Part shown: in pieces, positions 55,317 through 64,000 of the stretch
Numbering within the stretch: position 1 is the first letter of the stretch
Layout of the letters: the number at the start of each line of letters is the position of its first letter
Origin: Cryptomeria japonica
Taxonomy: Eukaryota; Streptophyta; Pinopsida; Cupressales; Cupressaceae
DNA length: 64,000 nucleotides
Assembly: GCF_030272615.1 (NCBI RefSeq)
Contig: NC_081414.1
Location: forward strand, 822,549,896-822,613,895
Direction: 5' to 3'
The notes under the pieces: generated by a model
Database searches by the model: none
Told to the model about the DNA's origin: nothing
Seen by the model: only the letters and a program-made list of their open reading frames with translations
Translations under genes and position numbers: made by a program

Positions 55317-56429
55317 ATCATCTTAATGGAGGATGAAGACGAATATCATGACAATAGTTAAGGGTCTCAATTTTCTTCTTAGTTGGACTAACATAATGGT
55401 AAATTCGATAGTCGATTGGATTTTGACTTATATCCATCTGGAAGGTCTGGAGCAACAAATTAATGTAGCTGAGATGGTTGAAAATATTCCCAATGAATTG
55501 AACAATATGGACGTGGAGGAAGAAAGTTAGAACATAGATGCTTTGTGTTATTTTTTTAGCAATAGAATTGTGCTCTAGTTTGGTGCCATATCAAAGAAAT
55601 GCTAATACTAAATAGTCTTCTACTAGGTTAAATAGTTTTTTGTTGGTTCCATAGTTAGTATAGGATATTTGCTAGGATAGACAAAATTTTGGATGGAAAG
55701 GAGCTTATGCTTTTCAATGTAAAATCTAAACTATCAAAGATATTATGTCAAATATAGGCCATACCATTTGCCATTTGATTTCTAGTATAACCAGACTCAC
55801 TAATTGGGAAATCCTCCTCTATTCCTATTCAGTTTTATATTTTTTGTAAACTGATTTCTTGATCAATATATGAGGACTGGCTCTACTAGCAGTTTATCTA
55901 TAAAAAATGAAAAAAATTATATAATCTATATTATAAACAAAAATAATAAAAAATATGATGAAGACACGAAGACTTTGACTCTTAATAAAAAATAATAAGA
56001 GTTTGACATAAAACCCTCGAAGAAAAAAACAAAACCAGTTGTGAAGGTCATCTCAAATCTCTAGTCACATAATTTAATCGTCATATTATTGAAGTCAAAG
56101 TTTGGCTAATTACTTTATAAAATCCTTTAGGGAGGGGCCGTTAGCTTTTTTCCATTTTTTTTCTTCTTTCCACGTAAAACTCACTGATCAGAAGCAAATG
56201 TGAAATATTGAAAACAAAATATTTTTTATATTTTTTTTAGTTTTTCTATATGTTAGTAATTGGCATTTTCGAAGGCCTTTGGGGCATTTTCAGCCCTTGA
56301 AAGTTTGGCTTGTCCTTTAGAACATTGTCATAGGCACGTTCTTTCAGGATTTCACCTTCAACTCTCGGAGACCTTTCCAATGAGTTAAACGGCTTGTAAT
56401 TTCGAGTCCTGTTTAACGGTTCTCATGTT
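55317..56429. other. Unassigned, with one relative of the 29.1 kb repeat
   Basis: A short open frame (55333-55530) without motif follows the unidentified ORF. Near 55905-55960 'taatctatattataaacaaaaataa' type sequence matches the ~78-bp repeat at 29.1 kb. The rest is AT-rich with no feature that I can support. Confidence 0.4.
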
Positions 56430-56897
56430 TTGAGTCATGATGAAATGGATTTTATGGACAACAAAGAGGATGAGGAGCTTGGAATTGATGATGAGGATGA
56501 TATTACAATTAGTGGCCATGGGGTAGCTATGGTTGTTGCTCGGGATATTGCTGCCCATGTGACCATGGTGAGCAGTTACAGTGAAGATAATGATGATGAG
56601 ATTGTTGATGATGGTGGTGTTGTAGAAAATGATGAGAGAATTGAATAGGCAAGTGGTGCTCCAGGAAAGATTGATGTTTAGGAGGTTGATGACAATACTA
56701 AAGACGAGGAAGAAGAGTCCTCTGCTAAGGAATTTGGTAGTCAATGCATGTTGATGGTGCCTCAGGAAGTTGATGAAGGATACATTGTTTTGGATTTACC
56801 TCATCATGCATTCAATTTCTGTGATGGAAAGGATCTAGAGGACCTCATGGACTATCTTTCTCCAACAATTGATCAAATTTATCAATTATGCCTATAA
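56430..56897 (+). pseudogene. Acidic decayed ORF
   Basis: One frame runs from ATG 56430 to 56897 with only two internal TAG stops (56646, 56679). It is strongly acidic (MDNKEDEELGIDDEDD, KDEEEESSAKEF) and ends with VLDLPHHAFNFCDGKDLEDL. A second frame at 56897-57080 may continue it (RKLLSNIGFVVAGGRLTSRM). No known domain is recognised. Codon-like asymmetry and long openness suggest former coding; an ORF1-like retroposon protein is one option. Confidence 0.35.
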
Positions 56898-57154
56898 GGT
56901 TCAGGATTTGGAGTCTCCATTGTTTCTAAATTTTTCAAGTAGTTCATCTGACAATAGTATTGTAATGGAAAATGATTCGTAGTTGCGGAAATTGCTCAGC
57001 AATATAGGATTTGTTGTAGCCGGTGGAAGGTTGACTAGTCGAATGGCTGCTAGAGTACAAAGTTTCCTTACAATTCCTTAGTCACCTGAAACCCACAACA
57101 AAAATTGTATTGCTCCTCAAGTAATCTCATGTTGTTGAATAAAGGAGGTAAAAG

Positions 57155-57469
57155 GTGGATGCTCACCAAAAAAAATTGTCACTACTTGAGACAAAGAATT
57201 ATTCAAGCGAGAAAGATATATGTAAAGAATTTGGAGAATGCAATCTAAATGGAAGGGGTCTTATGCCATGGGATAGACAAGATTATAGGTCACTTGTGGT
57301 GGATGGAAGATGCTTAATACCAAAAAATATACAAGATTATAAATCACCTATGGATGCGACTATAGCTAAAAGAGGCAGTAGCAGAGGAATTTTGAACTTT
57401 GGTGGATTGGTGAAGGTCTTGTTTGAGGAAAAGTCATTTTCTATAGAAGAGATTACATCACTAGCTTAA
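57155..57469 (+). other. 104-codon open frame, unidentified
   Basis: Opens at ATG (MDAHQKKLSLLETK) and is closed by TAA. It contains two similar segments, RQDYRSLVVDGRCLIPKN and IQDYKSPMD, suggesting a small internal repeat. No domain recognised. It lies downstream of the acidic ORF and may have belonged to the same decayed gene. Confidence 0.25.
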
Positions 57470-58050
57470 TGAAGATAAAGGAAATTACTGAGGCTTATTT
57501 ACGGTGTACACACTTAAATTTGATTAATTTAATTAATTGAATTTGGCTTATCCCAAACATTTTTGATTAACTAATTGCACATTATTTAATTATTTGGTGC
57601 TCTCTCCTAACTAATTAATTTTATTAATTATTCTCTAGTCTTGCTTTCATTAATTATTTGATAATGATAAATCAATTAATTTATTAAATTTGACCACTTC
57701 TTCTATTAAATTAATCAATTGCATAATTTGATTATTTAATTCATTTTGGTCTTTCCTCCTAATTTCATCAAGGAATTAATTATTTAAACTAATTAATTCT
57801 ATTCCTTCCACATGTCTCCCAACTCTAACTCTCCTCTAACCCTTATCTAACTCTTCCTCTAAACCTAATCCACTAGATAACCAAAGGTTTTAATCAACCT
57901 TATCCCTTTTCTCTCACCATATGTTTTCACATTCCCAAAATATCCTAAATTTCCTAGAATTTGAGGAAATTTCTTAAATTTGAGAATATTTCCTAAAATT
58001 TGGGGAAATATCTCAAATCTCCTAATATTTGGGAATATCTTCATATTTAG
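57470..58050. other. TTAATTAA-rich non-coding stretch
   Basis: Dominated by 'attaatt' words (57510-57800), then short repeats of 'aatttgrggaaat' (57940-58030). It resembles non-coding leader of gypsy elements, and a gypsy protease follows directly. Confidence 0.5.
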
Positions 58051-58051
58051 A

Positions 58052-58560
58052 ATGGAACCTTCTTATTTGGGTGGCTCTTTCGCAAATAGGAATCTTCTTA
58101 TTGTGGTGAATCTTGTTGATAAACCTACACCTCCTAAGGACCTATGCATTACCTTTGATCCTAGTGAGACTATTGATCCACTTAGTGGCCTAATATATGT
58201 CACTAGAAAGATTAAAGATAAAATCTCATGAGGGTTTCTCATTGATCCATCATGTATGGTGAATGTGATACCTTAAGAAATACTTTACAATTGTATCAAG
58301 AAACATATGATAAATCTAAAGTAGTGATTAAGGTGTATGATGGTTTCTCTTGCCATACTATTGGTTCTATTACTCTTCCTATTGAGGTTGGTACTGAGTG
58401 CTTAGACATCATTTTTATTATCATTCCTACATCATATCAAATTTCATATGAAGTTGGAATATCCCTGGATCTCTTCCGTGAAATTGATCCCTTCTACTAT
58501 TCATAAATGTCTCAAATTTCTTCATAATGACAAACTCATAACTGTTAATCATAGTATGTA
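58052..58560 (+). pseudogene. Tat/Ogre-like gypsy protease relic
   Basis: Two frames together give the long aspartic protease domain of Tat/Athila-type gypsy elements: LVDKPTPPKDLCITFDPSE (58115-58165), FLIDPSCMVNVIP (58235-58275), then KVVIKVYDGFSCHTIGSITL (58318-58375) and a final IPSTIHKCLKFLHNDKLIT block (58480-58535, third frame). The catalytic Asp-Ser/Thr-Gly is Asp-Pro-Ser here, so activity is lost. At least two frameshifts occur. No reverse transcriptase follows. Confidence 0.75.
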
Positions 58561-59863
58561 CCAACCGTTTCAACCTTGATTACTTTTGATATAAATAATT
58601 TGAGCCTCTTAGGCCTTGAAGTGAAGCTCTTTTTCTATCTTATCAAAAGTGGAAGAATAAGATGATCTTATCTTTGAGTAAGCATAGAAAGCCCAGACCT
58701 AATCCTCCTCCTCATGATTGACCTAGTCTCCTTCCTACACATTCTATTCCTCCTATGTATAATATGCCCCAACCTCCTACATCTTACAAAGGGAAGCATT
58801 TGACATCTCCTACCTTTCAGCCTAGTAAACCTTCTCCCATTTTCTCCTCCTTTGAAGAAAGAGAAGAAGCCTATCTCCATTGATCCTAAACCTTCACAAA
58901 CCTTGGCTAAATCTAAAAGAAACTATTGTGTGAGAGAATGCTAATGGACATGTGATGCTAAGGTTGGTGAAATTGCTTCTCAAACCATTTCCTCCCCAAA
59001 GAGACCAAATGTTGACTTAGTTCCATTTGTCTAGCCTTCACCTGACACTAGGGACGAAGTTCAACCTAAATCTCCAAGATTTAAAATGCTTAAGAAATAT
59101 GATGTTTCATGTTCCATTCATATTAGAGCTCCTATTTTTATTAATCTTGATGAAAAATGGATGAAAATGATGCTCATGATAACAATGTTGATGTTAATGA
59201 TTCAAATGATAAATATGAGCTTGTTGATGCTGACAATAATTTATCTAAGGAATTTTCAAAAGCATTAATCCTAGCTTGAAGTAATAGACAAAGTGACTCA
59301 TCATTAGAGCATGGTCCTTGTTTGAAACTTGCAGTAGCTCCATCTACTATGCTCGAAGTTGCTCCTCTTCCATATTTTCCACCTTCCCAAAATAATGTTC
59401 AACAAGATTCGAAGGTAGATGATTTGTTTGATTAGCTTCATTTGTTCTATAGATTTTCTCTTCCTCTCCTCTCTTGCTTGTTCGTAAAATTCTTCTATTT
59501 GAATCTTACTTTTCTACTTGTTGTCCTTAGTGTTGTCTACTTGAGGATGATGCAAAGTGTTGAGATCTCTTTTGTTCTCTTCCATGTTGACTCAAAAGAC
59601 ACATGTACCTTTCTTCCATTGTGGTTCTACTTCCTTTGGGGGATGAGGTCAATTCAATGCAAATATATTTTATGATATACATTATTTATCATAAGAGCAT
59701 ACTGACCCCAAAGTTAGTAAAACCCTTATGTGTTTTGTGACCATTTTCCTATGATTTGTCCTTTCTTGAGGGCATATCAATGTGGTAATATATTTTTATT
59801 TTGGATGCATGGTACCTTATATCACTCCTAATAAGGTGTATGAAATCATTTTAACATGGGGCT
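58561..59863 (+). other. Gypsy spacer relic
   Basis: Pro/Ser/Lys-rich decayed coding (58660-59430) of the kind found between protease and reverse transcriptase in Tat-type elements, with no catalytic block. Near 59630-59645 'ctttgggggatgagg' could be a purine tract followed by an LTR start, but no second LTR is present. Confidence 0.4.
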
Positions 59864-61097
59864 TGATAGACTTATAAAGCACTGAGAGGGCGGCGGGGGG
59901 TGAATCAGTGATAGAAAAAACAATAAACTTTAAACACAAACTGGTAAAAACAATATACAATTTACTTAAGACTTTGTATGCAATCCAAAGTGTTATAAAA
60001 GCATTCACAACAAGTAAAACATTCACCATAACATAAGTGTTTATACGTGGAAAAACCAACTAGGAAAAACCATGGTGAAATGGAACTCACAAGTTAACTA
60101 TCTATAGTAATAGGTAACTAGTCGGTTAAAGTCTACAAAGTGCTCTATTGGGATCAAATCATGTTAAAGATCCCAAAGCCCTGTTAGGAGCTATACTTGT
60201 TAAAGGTAATACCCTATTAGGAGTAACCTCGATAGAGGATTTCAGATCCAAACTAATGGATCACTTGGTTAGAAGATTTGTACAATGAATCTTGTTAGAG
60301 CTTACCCAGTTAGGGGATTTAATTGCTGTAGTGATTAGAAAACAACAAGTGGTATGATCTAGAAATAGTACATCTTGCTTGTATAGATCCTTTTATTCTC
60401 ACTTAATACTACATCAATGACATACTTTGCAACTCCTCCAATAAATTGCATCAAATCTAATATATAACATCACTTTTATCTTGCATCATATAAAAATAAC
60501 TAATCACAATTCCTTTTTTTATAGAGATTAGATTTTATGTCGGCTCAAGAACCTCACCACAATTTCCTAGGTTCAGAGTATTTGGACAATATTCCATAAC
60601 ACATCACTAATCATCACCAAAAATGTTGGTTAGAGATAACTCAACAAGACTAATGATAACTCATCATACAGTCAGTGAAACTAGTTGGAACACTGATCCC
60701 ATTTGAGTGCTAACTTCTTCCAATTCATAGACCGATTGTGAAACCAGTTGGAACACTGATTCCATTTGAGTGCTAACTTCTTCCAATTCATAGTCCGATT
60801 GTCCTCCATTCACCTACCTCTCTTCGTTGTATCCCAAAATTGTTGTCAGTGGAATTGACCAAAACCAATTGTCTTTACTTCATATACCGGTTATCAACAT
60901 AAACCGGCTGGATGCCTTCATATCAGTTAGACTTCTCTATACATATGATACCGTTTTACAATACATAGACTTAGGAGTAGCACCAATTTGTCTTAACTAA
61001 GATGACCATGACAATATGAACATGTGTGTGTGTGTTCCATCAATGAAATCACATAAAGTCATCCAATAAAAAAATCATCATCAAGCGAAAACCAACA
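59864..61097 (-). repeat. 3' LTR of Sirevirus-like element C
   Basis: About 1.23 kb, TGATAGACTT to AACCAACA; the left end is chosen by analogy and is approximate. Contains 'actgagagggcggcggggggtgaatcag' type sequence near 59880-59910, split here to its key run of G, and 'ggaaaaaccaactaggaaaa' near 60050. Touches purine tracts on its right. The element is on the minus strand; its other LTR is not in the window. Confidence 0.8.
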
Positions 61098-61230
61098 ATC
61101 TCCCCCTTTGGCATTGATGGCAACAGTTAGAAATGTTTTACAACTAAGTGGCTTAAAAAAATGTACAGTCTCCCCCTTTATAGTACATACAAAATTGTCG
61201 CACCACATACATATTTCTACTCCCCCTTTG
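61098..61230 (-). promoter_or_regulatory. Element C triple polypurine tract
   Basis: Complements read GCCAAAGGGGGAGAT (61098-61113), AAAGGGGGAGACT (61168-61181) and GTCAAAGGGGGAGTA (61217-61233). One primes plus-strand synthesis next to the LTR; the extra copies match the multiplied PPT pattern of Sireviruses. Confidence 0.82.
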
Positions 61231-61318
61231 ACAACAATGCAAAATTGAAAAGTAAAATACATACATATTACATCAAAATTTGCATCAAAAACTGCATATA
61301 CATAAATATAAGAGTCTT

Positions 61319-62470
61319 TCAAGGTGTGTTCAATGCAATTCTTAAGAAAATGTCATTGAAAGTAATCTTTATATGTGCAAGATAATTATCCCATGTTTCT
61401 AATAATGTTTCAGTGATCTCAATAGTTGTAATAATTTGTGAAGCAAATTCTTCCATTGCATCCACTGTGCTCATCTCCGGGGTACCCAAAATCGCTTCTG
61501 AATCCTTGTATGCCGTCTGAAGAATTTCAACTTTTGGAATCAACTAGTTCTTCAGTTCTTTCAAGGATTTGATTCACTTAGCTTGTTGAAAATCATAGAC
61601 ATCTTATAGATGTTGTAAAGAATAAACTGATTTGCCAAAATCTAAAGCCAAATCTTGTACTAGTATATGAGTAATACTTAGCTTTTCCAGTTCCTTTTTT
61701 GTATCTTCTTGCCTCTTCCTCAAATGAGAATAGAAAAATGAAACTTTAGATGTATTGGCCAAAAAGTTACCTACAATTTCAATAGGAGTTCTCAGAAGAT
61801 ATTTATTTACTGATATAGCAAACTTGCCTTTATCAATGTCTAGCATTAATTTCTCTCCCCTCTTCTTCCTATAATTATTTTTAGCTAAGGTATGTGTTGC
61901 TTCTTCAAGTGATTGTAGTTGGTCAATAGGATCAACAACCAACTGTCCAAGTTTTCTCATATGGGTAGACAAATTGCTAGTGTCAGTTTTTAGTAGAAGA
62001 CTTCACAAAATGTCAAGATCAGTCTGTATAGTTTCTGCTTCTTGTCTCTGCTCTTTTAACCTTTTCTTTTGAGCCCTGGATTGCATAACTGTAGCAATCT
62101 CCATAATTTCAGATGTGCTCAAATTATCTACATCTATAGGACCTTTAATTCTTATTGAGTCATCCTCATCATCATTAGTTTTCTCCTTCTTTGCTTTCTC
62201 CTCTTCAGTCTTCTTCTCTTCATCCTTTTTCTCTGGTTTCTCTTTCTCTATTTCTATTTCTGTTCCCTGTGTGGCTGTAGTAACTAGTGGTAGTTTATTT
62301 TCAACTTGGTGTTCTTTTTCTGGTGGCGGTTCTATGTCCACACTTGGTTCATTAACCGGTGCTTCCTCTGCTAATTGTTCACCAATAATATTAGATTGTT
62401 CTTCAGTTTCCTTAACTGGTTTAATGAAATTGCCAATGTTGGCATTCTACACTCTAGTGAGAAATGATGG
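61319..62470 (-). pseudogene. Element C extra ORF, envelope-like position
   Basis: Long minus-strand coding region just upstream of the PPT, where Sireviruses often carry an additional ORF. Reading down from 62470: an acidic then highly charged Lys/Glu stretch (EKEKPEKKDEEKKTEEE, 62260-62190), IMEIATVMQSRAQKKRLKEQ (62110-62050), MRKLGQLVVDPIDQLQSLEE (61965-61905) and a largely helical part to 61319 (HLRKRQEDTKKELEKLSI). Only three or so stops interrupt about 380 codons. It is rich in predicted coiled coil; no membrane segment or signal peptide is visible, so envelope function is not supported. Cut on the right by element D. Confidence 0.65.
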
Positions 62471-63221
62471 TGTTGTCATTGATGTCAACCTATCAACAAC
62501 CTTGTTGCATTCATCTAGTAAATCACCGGCAAGCACCAGCACCAACACCGGCAAACACTTCACCGACAGCGGCAACAATGTATACTGGCACCCCAGCCGA
62601 CAGGAACAAACTTTTGTTTATTGTATTTAATTGTAAATATCTTTTGTAAAGCTGACATGACATATTGTAATAGACTCATATATGTATGAGATCTTGTAAA
62701 TCATTTTGTTAGGATGGACATACAATGGTAGAAGTGATGAGACAATATTAAGGCATATTTTATATAAGGCTTATGGTTATAGTATGAGCTTAAATCAGTA
62801 CTGAACCTAGCATAGTAGATGTTGAATTGTAGTAGTGCATTATATTGGATTTTCATAATCCATTTGTAAGTCAGTGAAACTTCCATTTTGTAGATTGAGC
62901 AATGAGCTCTAGGCAGTTGGCCTTCATGCATGTGCAGGCCCCTCATTGTAAGTAATATCCATTCATTGGCGAGTGAGTGAATATTGTGGGTCACAAATCC
63001 CACCGAGGTTTTTCCCACATCGGGTTTCCTCGTTAAACATCTTATGTTATGTGTGTTTTCTATGCTATCTTTACTGTTCCTATTTACTGGATTAATTCTT
63101 GTTTACCGGTACATTGTTTTGGAATGCAAAATACTTAATAAGGTTAATTATTCTTTTAACCAGTTAGATATTGATCCACCTCACCCTCTCAATATCTTTG
63201 GGACTATCATTAATCCTAACA
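62471..63221 (+). repeat. 5' LTR of copia element D
   Basis: About 751 bp, start TGTTGTCATTGATG (approximate), end CCTAACA. Contains the typical 'gaggtttttcccacatcggg' phrase near 63004-63023 and is followed after AT by the PBS. It interrupts the extra ORF of element C. The candidate left flank of the duplication is GATGG; the right flank is beyond the window. Confidence 0.8.
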
Positions 63222-63223
63222 AT

Positions 63224-63235
63224 TGGTATCAGAGC
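63224..63235 (+). promoter_or_regulatory. Element D primer binding site
   Basis: TGGTATCAGAGC, initiator-methionine tRNA type, two bases after the LTR. Confidence 0.93.
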
Positions 63236-63292
63236 TTGGTCCTCTATTTTCAAAAGCCTAACAGCTTGAGTAAGATTCTAACACCGGTACAA

Positions 63293-64000
63293 ATGGAGAA
63301 CTTAAGAAAGTAAATAGAAGGAGCTCTTGTGGACTATGATTCAGAGAAGTTGAAAAATATCAAACTTAAAGATGATCTAAGGACTACACATGAACTCATT
63401 CAAGGACTTCAGGAAAATCTCACTATTGCTAGAAATAAGAGAAAAGAACTTCATGAGAAGATGCAGAGTGATGATGATGAAAAGGAAACTCTTAATGAGC
63501 TTGTAAACAAGATGAGGCAAGAAAAAATGACTTTGAGGAATGAAATGCAAGACATGACTATGAGATTTTATAAAGACATTGAAGACATAAAGAAGAATGA
63601 AGATGACTTGACTACTAGACTCAATGATGCTGGAAATGAAAATCTAAGACTCAGTCATGAAAATGATATGTTGAAGACAAATTTGATTCACATGGAACAT
63701 GATAAAACTAAACTTATGAGACAAAAGGGAATTCTGGAAAATGAGTTGGCTACTACAAATCAACATAAAGAGAAATTCAAGAAAAGTTCAGAAGAACTTG
63801 ATGATATGCTGAAAAATTAGAAACCTAATGGAGATACTAATGGACAGATTTGAAGTTGGAAAAAGTTTTGGTACTGCAAACAATCATGATCATAGTAAAC
63901 CGGCAAGACAACCTAATTCTTACAAATTTAATGGGAAATGCTTTAACTATAACAAGTATGATCATAGAGAAAATCAATGTAGATCTAGAAACAATCAAAA
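63293..64000 (+). pseudogene. Element D gag with coiled coil, cut by window end
   Basis: ATG at 63293 gives MENLRK and a stop at codon 7; the frame then stays open from 63329 to 63820. It encodes a long heptad-rich coiled coil (ELIQGLQENLTIARNKRKEL, LRNEMQDMTMRFYKDIEDIK). After a stop, a shifted frame gives a CCHC knuckle CFNYNKYDHRENQC near 63940-63985, so the gag order coiled coil then knuckle is kept. Coiled coils in gag are known for Sireviruses. The protein would assemble particles; stops make it inactive. Pol lies outside the window. Confidence 0.8.

Noticed and set aside
61023-61036. (GT)n microsatellite as a regulatory site
   Set aside because: Only a short run inside the element C LTR; nothing supports a function.
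62115-62630. 171-codon plus-strand ORF
   Set aside because: Antisense shadow of the charged Lys/Glu region of the element C extra ORF, running on into the LTR of element D.

Overview
This window looks like intergenic DNA from a seed plant with a very large genome. The evidence is copia elements of the Sirevirus kind, a chromodomain-bearing gypsy element, L1-type LINE remains, DUF4283 retroposon ORFs and a tRNA-derived SINE, with almost no intact reading frame and no convincing single-copy host gene in 64 kb. A conifer or other gymnosperm is my best guess, but that is inference from texture (long AT-rich stretches, old nested LTR elements), not from a diagnostic gene.

Layout. 1-3.1 kb: an LTR-like piece, copy 1 of a ~1 kb dispersed repeat and a minus-strand copia gag-protease relic. 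3.3-8.5 kb: a DUF4283 (LINE ORF1-like) relic interrupted by an internally deleted gypsy chromovirus with a perfect 5-bp target duplication (AATAC). 8.5-19 kb: AT-rich DNA with copy 2 of the dispersed repeat, a fuller DUF4283 ORF1, several short tandem duplications and a minus-strand copia protease-integrase relic. 19.0-28.1 kb: a SINE split by a complete minus-strand Sirevirus (both LTRs, PBS, PPTs, target duplication), which itself carries a 1.5 kb insertion in its RNase H domain.

29.6-53.9 kb is one deep nest. An L1-type LINE (reverse transcriptase on the left, zinc-knuckle and RNase H on the right) is split by a plus-strand Sirevirus (30697-52405). That element's gag is split by a 14.6 kb fold-back element (31431-46018), which looks like a non-autonomous DNA transposon with inverted arms, CT/AG-rich stems and a 5.5 kb core made of a 20-bp unit present in both orientations. 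The fold-back element carries a solo LTR and a 3.46 kb insertion bracketed by a 361-bp exact direct repeat. The same Sirevirus has a 1.4 kb retroposon with a 17-bp target duplication in its reverse transcriptase and, just upstream, a 108-bp inverted duplication.

53.9-64 kb: a solo LTR with a perfect duplication inside an unidentified decayed ORF, an acidic decayed ORF, a Tat/Ogre-like gypsy protease relic, the 3' half of a minus-strand Sirevirus with an extra (envelope-like position) ORF, and the 5' end of another plus-strand copia element that runs off the window.

Nothing here forms an operon or pathway. The genes are retrotransposon modules (gag, protease, integrase, reverse transcriptase, RNase H) in several states of decay. 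The best candidate for something undescribed is the 14.6 kb fold-back element and its bidirectional 20-bp satellite. Coordinates of LTRs, target duplications, PBS and PPT were read directly; edges of decayed coding relics are approximate.
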